Source: Sitta carolinensis
Taxonomy: Eukaryota > Chordata > Aves > Passeriformes > Sittidae
Length of the DNA stretch: 64,000 nt
NCBI GenBank assembly: GCA_032173965.1
Contig: CM063299.1
Coordinates: forward strand, 682,001 to 746,000
Direction of reading: 5' to 3'
Part shown: positions 13,770 to 27,200 of the stretch, piece after piece
How the letters are laid out: each line of letters begins with the position of its first letter
Numbering within the stretch: the first letter of the stretch is position 1
The notes under the pieces: model-generated
The model's input: only the letters and a program-made list of their open reading frames with translations
Told to the model about the DNA's origin: nothing
The model's database searches: none
Made by a program: the position numbers and the translations under genes

Positions 13770-14680
13770 ACCTCGAGTCACCTTTGTTCCGCGCCTGGCA
13801 TCGCATCCCGCTCCACAGGGACACGGGAGCCCGGCACAGGCCCCGGGGCGCGGCCTCACACGGCCACACGGAGCTCCCGCCCGACGGCCCGGGGCACCCG
13901 CGGGGCCGCCCCGCACCTGTCCGCGCTCCGCCGGCAGCGCTCCGCTCCGCGCCTTCCCCGGGCGGGGGCCCCGCGCCGGCAGCGCCGAGCCCGCTGACAG
14001 CTCCGCGCCGCCGCTGCCCCCGCCAACAGCGCCCGGCCCGCGGGAGAAGCAGCGGGCGCGGCGCGGCCCCGGTGCCCAGGGGACAGGGCGGCGGGCAGCG
14101 GCAGGCCCCGGCCGCGGCCCCGGCCGTGCGGGGCAGGGGCGGCAGCGCGGACCCGCTGCGTCGCCCGCGGCTGCCAACCCGTGCCGTACCTCCAGCGTGC
14201 GGATCTCCTGCTGCGTGAGGTCGTTGGACGCGGCGCACTTGGTGCGGAGCCCGCGCAGGTTGGAGAGCGAGATGTCGATGAGGTCCTGCAGCAGCCCGCA
14301 CTGCTGCAGCGTGCTCCGCACGGCCGGCAAGCCCCGCGGGCCCGCCGCCTCGCCGCCGCTCCGCTCCTTCCTCTCCAGCATGCCGGCGGCTCGCAGGGCA
14401 GCCGCTCTATCCATCCCTCGGCATCAGGGAGGCCGGGAGGCGAGGCGGCGGCGGGGGAGCGGCGGCGGGAGGGAGGAGGGCGGGAGGGAGGAGGGACGGA
14501 GGAGGCGCGGCCCGGCCCGCCCCGCCGCGCTCGCCGGGCAATCACCGCCCGGTACATGCGCGGCCGCCGGGCTCGGCAAGCGCGCCCGCTCCGCCCCCGC
14601 CGCCGCCCTCAGAACCCGCCGCCGGCCCGGGGCGCTCCCCTCACCGTGTCCTTCGTCCCTCAGTACGCGCCGCGCCCCTC
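13770..14680. promoter_or_regulatory. CpG island over KSR1 exon 1
   Basis: GC content and CpG density rise abruptly at about 13.77 kb and stay high to about 14.68 kb, covering KSR1 exon 1 and the start of intron 1. This is the expected form of a vertebrate promoter CpG island. The boundaries were judged by eye. No TATA box was seen, and the transcription start is not defined by the sequence. Confidence 0.8.
14190..14414 (-). CDS. KSR1: KSR1 exon 1 (kinase suppressor of Ras 1), N-terminal 75 residues; rest off the left edge
   Basis: KSR1 is a pseudokinase scaffold that brings RAF, MEK and ERK together at the plasma membrane. This exon encodes residues 1-75. It starts [12 protein letters not shown], and residues 36-75 contain [20 protein letters not shown], then [18 protein letters not shown], which matches the start of the vertebrate KSR1 coiled-coil/SAM-like CA1 region as I remember it. 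The ATG at 14,412-14,414 has G at -3 and G at +4. A second in-frame Met at residue 12 corresponds to the internal Met of mammalian KSR1. The exon ends in phase 0 at GAG followed by a GTAC donor (GT at 14,188-14,189). Residues 13-35 are Gly/Ala/Arg-rich and poorly conserved, as in mammals. Exons encoding the SAM-like domain, C1 domain and pseudokinase domain are not in the window. Confidence 0.93.
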
Positions 14681-15345
14681 GTTTCCCGCCTCACCCCTCA
14701 GCCTGTCCCTCACCCCTCAGCACCCTCCTCACCCCTCAGCCTTTCCCTCAGCCCTCGTTTCCCGCCTCACCCCTCAGCCTGTCCCTCTCCCCTCAGCCTG
14801 TCCCTCAGCCTGTCCCTCTCCCCTCATCCTGCCCCTCAGCCTTTCCCTCATCCTGCCCCTCAGCCTGTCCCTCTCCCCTCAGTACCCTCCTCACCCCTCA
14901 GCCTCTCCCTCAGCCCTCGTTTCCCGCCTCACCCCTCAGCCCTTCCCTCTCCCCTCATCCTGCCCCTCAGCCTTTCCCTCAGCCTGTCCCTCTCCCCTCG
15001 TTTCCCGCCTCTCCCCTCAGCCCTTCCCTCTCCCCTCAGCCTGGCCCTCAGCCCTTCCCTCGTTTCCCGCCTCTGTCCCCTCGTTTCCCGCCTCAGCCCT
15101 TCTCTTCTCCCTCAGCCCGTCCCTCTCCCCTCGTTTCCCGCCTCTCCCCTCAGCCCTTCTCTCTCCCCTCGTTTCCCGCCTCTCCCCTCAGCCCGTCCCT
15201 CTCCCCTCGTTTCCCGCCTCTCCCCTCAGCCCTTCTCTCTCCCCTCGTTTCCCGCCTCTCCCCTCAGCCCGTCCCTCTCCCCTCGTTTCCCGCCTCTCTC
15301 CCCTCGTTTCCCGCCTCTCTCCCCTCAGTGCCGCTCTCCGCGCCT
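14675..15345 (+). repeat. Pyrimidine-rich minisatellite upstream of KSR1
   Basis: About 670 bases of C/T-rich tandem repeat on the plus strand. It is built from motifs such as CCCCTCGTTTCCCGCCTCT and CCCCTCAGCCC plus TTCTCTCT or GTCCCTCT. In the right half the 19+19 = 38-bp unit repeats with two alternating versions, giving a 76-bp higher-order period. The left half is more degenerate and uses CCTCAGCCTGTCCCTC-type units. The array begins about 260 bp upstream of the KSR1 ATG. Long open frames through it are a by-product of stop-free repeat units. Confidence 0.93.
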
Positions 15346-15863
15346 CAGCCCCTCACGGCCCCTCAGGTATGTCCGGGCTTGCAGCTCGCCCCGCGGAGCC
15401 CGCGGCCGCTCCGCTCCCCAGAGGAAGCCCAGGGGAGGTCTGAAGCCGGCATTAGATAAACACGTTTTAGTGAATATAAGCTTTGAGCACGGCAGGTGTG
15501 TGGGTTCATCTGTATCTTGAGTAGGAGGGAACTTCATGATGGCCTTGTGGAATCGCTGTGGTTTCAGCTTTCACAATAGAGATGTGAGAAGAATAGTCCA
15601 GGTTACATTAAATGCCTTACATTTGGGTTCATAGCCAGCCTGTCTGATGGGCTTGCACAGAGCTGAGCTGTAGTGCAGGAACCGTTCATCTCCCAGTTAT
15701 TAGGATTGGGACAGTTCATCTGACATGAGGGATTCAGAGAGGCACTTAGGTTGTACCTTACTGACAGAAGACAGCCTCCTTAATTTGCACTAAATTGATA
15801 CCAGGTTTTAAAAGCTTAAATGACATCTGAGCCATGTGTGGCAATACAGAAGGTAGATTCTTG

Positions 15864-15900
15864 AAAAAAAAAAAAAAAAACAAAAAACCAAAAAAAAAAC
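15864..15900 (+). repeat. A-rich tract with CA interruptions
   Basis: Seventeen A residues followed by A-runs broken by single or double C. It could be the remains of a retroelement tail, but no element body was recognised to its left. Confidence 0.75.
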
Positions 15901-17103
15901 AAGCTACGAATGTAGGCCATAAGGCAGTGGAGCAGGCCAAAGCAGCTGACACTGAGCTGTTTTTCTCATGGTTAGATAAATACTGCTATCCACATTAGTT
16001 TGTGTGGATTTGCATCAAGTAGTGTGGCATATGCTGTTTAGTAATTTTCTTAAGAATGTGGGTCAGGTTAAGTATTTGATTTCATTGTCATTATTCATAT
16101 GCTGTAAATTTCATACGCAATAAGGGCTTTGCTGGATTAGGGTTTAATTAGTTTGCCATCTGATGAGTCCTGTGGTTTTGGGAAAGTAACTTTGCTTATC
16201 ACCTCTGTATTTCTGACCTTTTGAAAAAGCCTTTATCTACCCTGTCTGCTCTCAGGAGCACTGGAAGTTTTAGCACTAGAAATTTTAGCTTCTGACAGGC
16301 TGAAATCCTCAAATACAGGTGACTGTGGAACTCGGGAATGTTATTAACAGGGTATTGTTCTTGTAGACATCTCTGCGTGCCCACCTGAGAATATCCATTT
16401 GCTTATGGACAAGAGAGAATAAGAAAGCAACCTAGGGATCCTGTGGGCCGTGCATCACAGGATACTTGGCATTCCCTACAGTGTTTGTGCGCTGGGAGTG
16501 CCGGCCTCATTACCCGGCTGCCATCCGTGGGCAGCATTCCAGTCCCAGCGCACAGGGCTGCCCTTGGGCCTGCGGGAAAAATGTGCTGACTAAACACTGC
16601 CTGTGCTGCAGCCCTGCTCAGCATCGCTGCTGCCTCGCAGGTTGTGGGGCTGGCGCCTTCCCAGGAGCTCAGCCTGCTCTTCCACCACAGGCTTTGGGTG
16701 CAGTCCCGGCAGTTTAACTTGTCTGCAACCACAGCTCTCTGTCTATACGGAGACAACGTAAAAGCACTGCTTATCAGAGGGTTTGAGAAGAGAAATACCA
16801 TGGCTGGGTCGTGCTAGAACAACCATGTGAGCACATCGAATGTACTCTTCCCAGAGATTTCAGGAAGTGACATATTTCATGTTGTACTTTACACACCTGC
16901 TAAGATTTTTCTTTTAATGTACAGTTTATGTAGAGTGGACATAACAACTGCATTCTCTAGAGTAAAACAACTGCTTTTTTCTTGAATTGAGTGAACCGTA
17001 CCCTCATTGTCGGTCATCCAATGTGGATTGTACAGTGGCCTTTTTTGCCACTGTGTCATAAAAAAATAGTTTTGAAAACAATAAAACGCGGAATGCCTGA
17101 ACT

Positions 17104-17123
17104 GGATCAGTGAAAACTGATCC
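17104..17123 (+). repeat. Perfect 8-bp inverted repeat with GAAA loop
   Basis: GGATCAGT, then GAAA, then ACTGATCC: the arms are exact reverse complements around a four-base GNRA-type loop. It is isolated in intergenic sequence. No flanking ORF or promoter suggests a role, and short perfect hairpins of this size are expected occasionally by chance. Confidence 0.7.
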
Positions 17124-18166
17124 TTGGTTAAGCCCTGGCCTAAGGATTGAGGGGATCACTCTTGCCCACACAGATCAGGTTCTAGCTACCTCAATAAGGC
17201 CCAGACCTTGCTAAGCACCCCTGGAAGTCCTGGACTGTAGCAATGGTCTTGGACTCTAACATAAGCTCTCTGGGGAAAAAGACCTTTTTTTTTTGTTCCT
17301 GGAGAAAGAAAAGCACTGATGCATTTCATATGCTGCCTGTATGAAAAGCCTCTATTACCTTTTTAGCTAGCTTGCCCCAATTTCATTCAGCTATCACAAC
17401 ACTGAATTTAGATGATGAGACTGAATTACTCTATTTGACGTGTTTAACACATAATAGAGACCTGTTTTAAGAAAATGTAGTGTTGGAATTTGAAGAGCTG
17501 AAATGTTAGGTATTTCTGATAAAAGAGGCCTTTATTATCAGTGATTTTCCCCTCAAAGGCTTCCTCCTACACAGCCATAGGAGTATTCCTCTCCACAGCA
17601 CAGCCATACACAGTAGCTCTGGCATGCTCCTCTGCTGGGAAGCTGAGAATCTTAAGTCCTATTTTTAGACATGCTGCTGGATATTCTTGTTAGGATATAC
17701 AGAGAAAGTGAGGATGGTGAGATGGTGTTCCCGGAACAAATCCTCACCCTCCCCAGTTTTGATATTTCCATTGCCTGCAACTGAGCCAAACCAGTTCACA
17801 CAAGTATAAGACATGACCTGCACCTTTGAGGAAAAATTTTAGGTCCACCTCTTCCACAGATTTTTTTCCTGCTCAGCTGTCTCTGTGTCAAATGGCACAG
17901 TCAAATGCAAGGGATGAACCAGCAAATCCACAGGTTAGGCAGTGGTGGATCCTCGTGAGTCAGGGATAGGTACAGGAAACTGAACTGTGTGCTGACAATA
18001 ATGGAGGAAAAGATGTGAAAATTAAACACTACTCCTTTTCTTAAAAATAATTTTCATGGATGGGGAAAACAGTTGTGTTTAGGCAATCTTAAGGGAATTT
18101 CTGCCCCACAAGTGGAAGGCACGAGAAACTGCTTTGTATCTTCACTCAGTGTTTTCTGTGGACAGG

Positions 18167-18245
18167 TGTCGTGGTTTAACCCCAGCTGGCAGCTAAGCAC
18201 CACCAACCCCCTGCTCACTTCCCCTTGAGCAGAAAGAAACTTTGA
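18167..18245 (+). mobile_element. Truncated endogenous retroviral LTR fragment
   Basis: The segment begins TGTCGTGGTTTAACCCC and continues with GGCAGCTAAGCACCACC. As I remember it, this is the hallmark 5' start of a family of avian endogenous retrovirus LTRs, including the terminal TG. Similarity fades after roughly 75-80 bases. No 3' LTR end, internal region or coding sequence follows, so this is a decayed remnant and not a provirus. The family name cannot be fixed without a repeat-library search. Confidence 0.6.
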
Positions 18246-21200
18246 GATGGCACTGCGAGGAGGAGGACTGGAATGATGTGTTCATCTTACCTTCTGGAGA
18301 CATGTGAGTAAACAAGTATTGCAGCTGTTACAGCAACCAGAAACTTTCTAGCTTTAAGAACACAAGAATTTTAGTTGTCTATAAAACAAATAAAACCCTC
18401 CATGTTTATTTTTAGAGTAATCTCATGGGTTTTGCAGTCTTTCTTTAGCATTAGCTGTGTTGCAATAGTGCTGCCTTTTTGTCTGCTATTTATCACCAGT
18501 CACTTCTGTTTAGACTATAAACTGTTTGGGGCAGGAAGAGTCTTTTACTCTCTGCTTGCACGGCAACGCCTGAATCTCAGCGAGAAGCCTCTGAGCTCTG
18601 CTGTAATATAAATACTCAATAATGACAGGCCCAGAGGCTTTAGCCCCCACCCCACTTGGAGCCCTGCCAGCCCGTGGGGTTTGTTCTAGCAGCAGACGTG
18701 CCAACAGTGAAAAGTGACAAATTTTGTTGGCGAAGGATATTCATAGGTCTAACAAGGATAAGAAACACCCGCCTTTAGAAACAGAGGCTTATGTCTCTCT
18801 AAGGATAAACACACCCTAGATTGACTCATGCTGGCATAATCCCCTTGTGCAATTTGTATATTGGCATTAGATATGTGTGTGAGGCAAAAAGACAAATATT
18901 TGGTTAACAAAACAACACGGGGATAATAAAAAATAATTAGGCAGCTTTACCTCTCAGAACACTGCAGCAGGTGAGCTGCTGCTCTTCCCCTCAGACAGGC
19001 ATATCCCTGCAAGCAGAGCTTCCTGATGTTTGTTTTATTTGCAGCAAAATAACCAGTTTATTTTGTTAAATGCTCTCAGAGTAAAAATAATTCATAAATA
19101 ATTAAATGAATCAAGTCCAGTAGCGTGCAGTCTGGTGAGGCAGGGGGTATATAATGTGGTGGAAAAAGCAGGCTCATATTCCACAAGAGAGCTTTGTCAA
19201 GTGTATTGCATAAGGAGATTACAGGCCTGAGTCTGAAACAGGCTGAAGGTTTTAGTTGTGTTTGTCATTAGCACGCTGTGAACTGCAGCACAACAGCCCC
19301 TCTTTCATCTGGGTGAGAGAAGGCTCCAGGTCCATCATTATGTTTCTAGAGCTGGAACTCCACATGGCTATTAGCTTCATTCCCCAGAGCCCTTTCGTGG
19401 TGGTTAAATAAAGGAGAGGGGTTGGGCGGGTTAATCACCTGCTGCCATTATTCCCTGCTCTGCTCGGATCCGTTTGATGTGACAGCCCTCGGGGAAGGCC
19501 CCGGGCCCAGACTCTGCTGTGCTCGCCCCGAATGAGGCTCCTCCTGGCTTTTGCCGATGGAGTTACGTTGATTAGCAAAGTGAGAACAAACTCCTCCCAC
19601 CCACCCATGCCCTGTGTCTGTTGGCAGCTCTGAATCAATGCCAGTTTTTCTGGTAAAAGGGGAAAAAAACCCAAACCAAACTTCTCCTGATGCAGCCACT
19701 TCTGTCTGGAGATTTTACCACCAGCTCTGGTCCTGTTCTGTGGGAGGCCTCCTTTCCAGTTCTGCAACCCTTCCTCCACGTCTGTGTGTGCAGTGCCTCA
19801 CAAATGGGGTGACCACAGCCATTTCTCAAGCAGTACATTATGTCTCTCATTACTTACCTAGCAGGAAGGCTGTCCTGGGATCAACAGGGTCTGCTGGATA
19901 ATCCACATCCCTTTCCATGGGAGGAGCAGCACCACAAAGACCACTAGGTCCAATATCCGCATTCTTCACAGGTTCCATCTGCACATATGATGTATCTGTG
20001 TCCCTCTGCTGTGCATGGTGGGACCTGGGAGGATCTATTGCCATCTTCCACATGTGAAACATCCAGGAAATAGCTTTTTCAGAAACATGCTGGTGCATGT
20101 CTTGTAGCTCTCAGTTATGTAGTGGTCCCTGGGGAGAGCCTGTATGCACTGAAAGCTCTGTTTTAGAAGAGCTGCAAGGACTCTGCTGTGGATAAAATGG
20201 AAGGAGTTGACTTCTAGAGGTTTCTAAACATTGAGACACTGTAAAAGAGGCTGGGCCAAATGATATGAGTGGAGAAACTGCCCTGATGCATCTGAGGGGC
20301 ATTGCCTGTGTCATTCCTTCATTGGAGAGGGAATTCTGCATGCAGCTGTCTGAGTGTTCTGCTGTTCCTGCTGGCCTCACAGCCTGCTCCTGCTCTACTG
20401 AGTCAGGCTCTTGGAAATCAGGTCTGTGAAAAGCCTGCAGATAGTCTAAAGAAAGCTTGTGACACTATGAAGAATATTTAGAAACTTAAACCTGTCCCCT
20501 GCAAAAAAAATGGCTCAGCAGGAAGTCCTTAGAGTGATGATAATAAAAAGGACATTTTATTCAACTATCAATCATTCTTGCTCTCAATGAGATGAGAATT
20601 AATCTGCAGAAGGAAAAGCAAACACAGATCTTTTGTTCCTTCCGATTCAAAGTCCTTTGAAATCAGTGTCTTCCCAGTCAGTAAATTTTGGATGAAGTCC
20701 TTGTTCCGCCCTTCTTTCCCCTATCCCTACAGTGCCATGAAAATTCAGGCTGTTTCTCTTTACTTCCTTCCTCTTCATAAAATGTCTAATAATCAGCCAT
20801 CTGGTGTCCAAGATGCCTTGAGTATTAGGGCATTTCCTTTATCCAGGGGAGGCTTGTGAGAAGGAAGATAAATGTGTCCGTGACCCATCCCTGCTGTGTG
20901 CTGATTAGGGTCTGGCAGTTTTTCTTTGTTCACAGTGATTACAGTAGTGCTAAGTTGTTTAGGAAAGAAACATATTTAAAGGGAGAATCTTGGTTTCTGA
21001 TCTACTAGATTTCATGACGTTACTTAATTATGCTTAATGACAATTCTGTAGAACAGTATAATACTTGTAATATATTTTAGAGGGGGATTTTGAAGGGAAG
21101 ATGCAAAATGAGATCTATAGAAAACAGTGTGTATCCTAAAGAACTGCAGTCTGGATTCATTCTCATTTTAATTCTGCCTCACAGTGACACCCTATTTTTC

Positions 21201-24200
21201 AGAACTAGCTAAAAAACTTAACCCATTCCTTTCATTCTGTATTCCAGAGGCCACAGCTGCAAGACAAGCTGTGTGTAGAGCTCTGTTCAAGTCAGTGTCA
21301 GTCCCAGGGAACAAGGGTTCTGTGTGCCATGCTGTGTAAAACTGGATCAGGTCTCAAAGTAGCCAATGGCTTGAGATTCAAATTTAGGAGGAAAATATTG
21401 AAGGGCACAGAGACACTGTGACTGAGCATCCACTGGAAAATTGCAGTTTTTATAAACAAAGCCTGGAGAGAGAGGGCAAGTCAGACTACAAAGAAAACAA
21501 AAGCAGCAGGAAGAATCTGCAGTCTTAGCTCTGAAGTCAAAGGAAAAGACCTACCCCCTATTATTCTGTGACAACTTGTAGGCCAAATTCGTGACATAAA
21601 GGAGGCTCGTGTCTTGATTTGTGAGCCCTTGGGAGTTGCAAAATTTTGTTGCCTTGACTGTGGTGGCATGAAGAGATGCCAGCAAGGTTCTGTTCATATT
21701 CACAGAATGATGCTCCTATCCCATTAGGGAGAGGACAGTCACTAGACATTTGTACCTGGAGTCTTCACTTGATGGTATGTTTATAAATAGTAAACAATTT
21801 TGGTCCAACTGGAGTTTGTCAGGTGAAAGAGACCTAAAAAGAGATGTCCTTAAAATACCTTTAGGTTGTTTCTGTACACCTTGGTTGTCAGCAAAGAAGT
21901 ACTTCTAACTTATTTTTTCTCTCATGAAAGTCACCTCACCTTTGAGGGCAGGTACTGTCCTAATCCCTGCGTGAACTCTGTGTACAGTTCAGGCAGTGGA
22001 TTATGGCACTCGTACAACATAGAAGCTATTTAGTGCACCCATTAATTAACCAGCTCATAGCATACATAGCATGAGTGTGAGGAGTACAGTAGCCCGAACT
22101 TTCTATGCAGTACTGCAAATCTTCCTTTGAATGGGGGCACAGCGCTTCATGCATATGCTTAAGTGCTCACACAGGAGATAGCTGCTGCCCAAAGTACCCA
22201 AGAACAAATGCACATGCAGATAAACCTTTTTCTGGTGATGCCCGAGAAGTAGTGAGCCTCATACTTGCAGTCTATCAAACACAGTAAAAATCTTTATAAA
22301 AACCAGTGGGCATAGGTTTTACATTAACTGTTGACTTGAGTTTCTAATTTTGAAATGAGAAACTGTCAGTAGCTGCCAGCATGCTGGGGCTCAGCTGCCC
22401 CACTTCTGCACAAGTGCACCCTCTGAACTTGCTGAGAGTGACTGAGGAGAGAATGGTCTTGGCCAGTTCTTGTCAGCGTTTGAATTCAGTCTCCTGATTT
22501 TCTGCTCACTCTTCTTCCTCAGTTTCCATCACAGTCATCGACTTTCTCAATAGCACCATCTCTGGAAATAGTTTGCACCGGAAGCAAGATAAGAGAACAT
22601 GAATGCTGGCAGGAGCTGAGCCAAAGTTTTGAAAATTCTGGCTCTTACCCCACAGCACCAAATAGGAAACCTTCTGCATTCATGGTGGACAAATAGACAG
22701 GAAAGGACAAAGTAAACCCTTACCACTTTCCCTCATACCTGGGTTTAGTTTTCTCTGATCCAGCAGCTTGTTTGTTTTGCCCCTGCTCTGAGTGCAAAAT
22801 GGGAGAATTCAGCAGCTAAGGAACAGGCAGCTGGCTCTGGCTGCTGCTTCTGCCATGCAAAGGGTCCAGGTCCCATTGGTTCTGAGGGGGATGTGGCCTG
22901 ACAAGACCACAGTGCTTGATCATAATAAGGACAGAGGGCTCAGTGCAGGAAAGTGGTTGTATTCAGAACGTTGTATAAGCACAGAGTTAGTTTGAAGTCC
23001 ATATCCATACTTTAGTGCATGATTTCAGAAACCATTTCAAGGCAGGGAATGATGACCCTGTGGCTGAGATGTGGAGACTGGACCAGTCTGCTTCAGTTCC
23101 TGGCTCCTTTAGAAAGTATAGCCATGGGCAAATCATCTCGCCTGTCTGCCCCCCCCAGGAACCAGAGATGAGAATGTTTCCTCTGTCTGACATGTCTATT
23201 TAAACCATGGAGAGCACTGAGGAATTAAACCTAGAAGATGAAAGGAGTCGATCTGATCTACATCTGCACTTCCCAGAGCCCTTTTCAAAAGGTCAGATTT
23301 TGCCCATTACAATGGGCATAATAAAACATGAATCCATGGGTTTCATGGAGTTACTCCACATATTCACTGAGCTTAGTGAAGTCAGAACTTAGGATACTGG
23401 ACTTAAATGCTTCATGTGGTGCTCCTTTGATGTGGCTGTGGTCAGAACTATTTGATATAATGCCTCCAGCTCCCATCCATCCCTGAACCCCCTTTGCAAA
23501 CTCCTCCAAATTCAAGAGCCTTGTTCAATTGTATTGCCTGTCTTTTACCAAAACATGAAACAAAATATCTTTCCTCAAACCATAAACACTGTAATTTACC
23601 CCAAACAATTCACATTTAAAATAGGAAATCGGAAATATCGAACCCACAAGCATCCAAGTATTTTCATGAAGGATAATCAGGATGTTAAGAGTGCTAATAA
23701 TTTTATGTAGATGTTCAATCCATGAAAGAACCCATGTGGTCCTTTTCCATTCTGCATTTCTGTTAAAAAATGAGATGTCTGAAGAATTTCAGCAGCTTTT
23801 GGCTGTCCTAGATGGATTTAAAATAACGTGCTGTCCATCTGGGCTGTGAGGCTGGGAATTTTAGCTCATCCCATGCTGTCTGCACTCCCTCCACATCCTG
23901 ACCCCTCTGGTATCCTTCAAATTGGGAAAGTTCCACCGTCACCAGTTGTTGCAGGAGTTTGCCCAGCTCGGCTCCTCAGCCTTGGCCCATCTGGCAAAGG
24001 GCAGCGCCGGGGCTGCAGTGCCTTTGTGCTCCCCTCTCCCCCCTGCCATAGGGGAGAGCTGTTTGGAGTGCCCAGTGGAGTTTGCCCTCTGCCGAGCACA
24101 CACGGCCATCTGCAGAGAGTGCCCAGCCCAGCCATGCGGGAGCCAGTCAGTGCCCCAGACTCGCAGCTCAGCAGGACGGTGCCGTCGGCACTGCTAACGC

Positions 24201-27200
24201 TCGGGTGCCCTCCAGGATTGCATCATTCCATGCTGTCAGCTCCCTCTCCTCAGACAATGTGCTTCAGATATTGGCTGCACAGAAGGTCAGCTTGTGCTAG
24301 GAAAACAAACCGGCTGCTTTGCATGGTGCAGCAGTGAGGGACGGCTGGGAATAGCCTCTGACAGGAGACATTTTGCCTTGTTAAATGTTGTTACTGTGAT
24401 GTGGTCAAAGCATTTCCACCCAGCTTTTAGCAGGCCAGGCTTAATGTGCTTCTTTTTCCACGCAGTGGTGTGTAGAGGGACTAATCCAGATTGGCTTCTG
24501 ATCACGTTGGTCACTCCACAGACAGCTCCCAGTCCAAACCAGTGACTATCTTAGGGTGTGAGGTGTGCAGGTAGGGGTGGGCTGTGCTCCCAGCACGGAG
24601 CTGGGGCACACAGAGTTCTGCTCCACATGCTGTGCTGCCTGCCTGTAGGAAAACACTGGGTACAGCAACGCAGCTTGTGTGACTTCCTAATAAAGTATTT
24701 GTTTCTTTCAAACAAATGTCATAGAAGGGTAAAGGTATTAGTGGTAATTAAGTCTGCACCTGATTGGGGAAAATAATCTTATGATGGATGTGCCAAGCTG
24801 TAGCATGAACTCATTGCTGATTAGACAGCAAAGAAAGGTTCTCAGCAATGCCTTTCCCAGTAGAAATGCTTTGTTTGGAGCTTGTTTCCTCAGTCAGGTT
24901 ATCCAGGCTCTTGCAGTCAGCACAATCTGACATTCCCAGACAGTAGCTTTGTTCCCAGAATACCAACTGGGAATTACAGAGGGGAAGGAAAAGTAAAGTT
25001 ATGCATTAGCAGCTGAGCTGAGAAGAGAACACAGAGGGTTGCATTTGGGCAAGTGAAAAATCCCCACATGGACAGCAGCGTGCTGGGTGTGCTAGGGGCT
25101 TGTATGCCTTCCAGAATATTCCCAAGGGTCCAAGGTTCTAAGTGTACATGGTTTTTTTCCTAAATGGATGGAGTTAGAATGGCACAGCCTTGCTTCGCTG
25201 GGGACACTAGAAAAGCAACCAAGAAGTACCTAATTAAGGCATAATTTATTTTGCTCTTCTGCAGCAGCTATTGCTATTCTGTTAGACAGATAAAGCAGCA
25301 CATTAGGAAGGAGCATAAACTGTGCTGCCAGGGAAACCTGACTTTGGTTCTTGTTTCCTTTCTTTCTTTAATCCCACATACGGTAGCCCTGCTGAGAGCA
25401 GACTGGTAGGAGCTTGTGAATAATGGAGAGGGGTAATACTGAGCAAAGTCATCCCAATGCCCATCTGCTGCACACAGTGTTTGTATTTAACCCTTTCTTT
25501 TTAACAGGTGCTTCTAAGGTATAGGGATTGAGGTAGTTGCATGTCTAGAAATGGAAAATATACCACAAGAAGAAAGAGTAAGACTACCAGGAGATGCAGA
25601 AATAGTAAATGCCTGCTAGGTTTGGATTTTTTATTCCCCAGAGTATCTGTTTTCTAGGATGAAGTGGTCATCCTCACCAAAGATGCAAGGCAGGGTTTGT
25701 AAGTGGTGCAGTAACCTGGAACAAGGGTGGGTCCCTCAGAGACTGGTGCAGCTCAGGTGCCCCTTCCTGCATGCTAGAGAAGCAAAATCTCCCCTGTAGA
25801 AGGGTGAAGAAAAGAGGGCTCTGAGAAGAATGAGGCGGTGCTGCCAAGGGCTGGGTTTGGAGGCAGCGTGCTCTGGAGAGGACAGCAGAGCACCAGGAGA
25901 GGAAGACAGAACTGGCTGCCTCCTTCTCGTGCCACATGTAGCTCTGGGCACGTCTCACAGGTGATCTTGTGATCTCCTTGTAAACTGGGGCTGATAGAAC
26001 TTACCTAACTGTCTCTTTCACAAGGTTTTGGAGAAGGTTGGTTATTTTATTAGGAGTAATTTATCATGATGACTCTGATGTAGAGGACTTTTTGGAGGCA
26101 AGCCCTAGTAGGCAAGCTCTAAACTTGCCTTTAGATGTGAGTACTGTTCAAAGTCCTGCAGGGCATGGGAAAGGCAGGGAGGAGAGTGTCTGCCTGGAGC
26201 TGTGGGCTGCTGGCAGAGCTGAGAAGTGGACTGCAGCTGTTCCATCCGGAAAATGCTCTGCAAGTGTGAAATGATACAAGAAATTGGTGACCCTGAAAAT
26301 CAGGAAACAGGCTGGACTGGCTCATCCCTCACGTGACTGGGCACTCCCTTCTGATTATTACCTGGGGCTGTGATAGCAAAGAACAGGAATGCAGTCACGG
26401 TGTCACAGAAGGCTCTGACCTGGGCTCTCCACATGTGTGCTGGATGGTCTGGACACCTCCCTGCTGTTCTCAACAGTTACTTCAACACACGGAAGGAGAA
26501 GGGCTCTGTTCCCATGGATCTTGTTGTAAGCTCATAGAACTGGTGTTTTCCAGGGCTCTTAGAGCGGGACCCATTTTCCTCATGGAAGGATCCTGGTTCC
26601 CACACATCTTTAGCAGAGAAGCTTTCACCAGTAGAGAACCTGCCCAGCCTTCAGCCCTCTCTGCAGAGTTCTGGGAAAGGCTGAGTTACTGCAGTGGGAA
26701 GGTTGTGCCAGTTCAGTATGAAGTGAGACTTGCAAATTGAGGCTGGGAGTCCCGAGGGCAGTACAGATTCCCCAACCACTTCTGGAAGCAGTTGTGATCA
26801 CTGTACTTTTCCTCACACACAGAACAACCTCAGAGAACTTATATATAAAAGATAGGAGAAACAAAAACCACTGGCAAAAAGAGACAGCAAAAGCCTTCAG
26901 GAGACACTCTCTTATCTGCAGTTTGCACTCAAATAACTCCAAATGGCTGCTTACCTGTAGCAACAATGGAGTTCTTACTGATTTAAAAGTGGAAAAAATA
27001 AACCCCTACAACCCAGCCCTGGAGGGCTTATCGAGTTACTCAGATAACTTCTGCAGGGATGTCAGGAAGAGAGCAAAGATGAGGTCATAGGGAAAATGCA
27101 GTGCTTTTCTGTCACTAGGAATGAAGGATCGTGTCTGCTAAAGTCAGGTGAAAATTTAGAATATTTACATGTTTGGGTTGTGCAGGGCTGAATAAATTGG

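Noticed and set aside
14197..15459. Two 420-codon plus-strand frames over the KSR1 upstream array
   Set aside because: They are antisense to KSR1 exon 1 and then read through a stop-free minisatellite in two different frames, which is a repeat artefact.
19850..20098. Minus-strand frame ending next to a perfect GTAAGT donor
   Set aside because: The donor is good, but no acceptor or conserved protein was found upstream, and the frame is closed by a stop a few codons before its ATG. Treated as chance.
26842..26850. TATATAAAA TATA-like string
   Set aside because: Isolated in AT-rich intergenic DNA with no first exon or CpG context.
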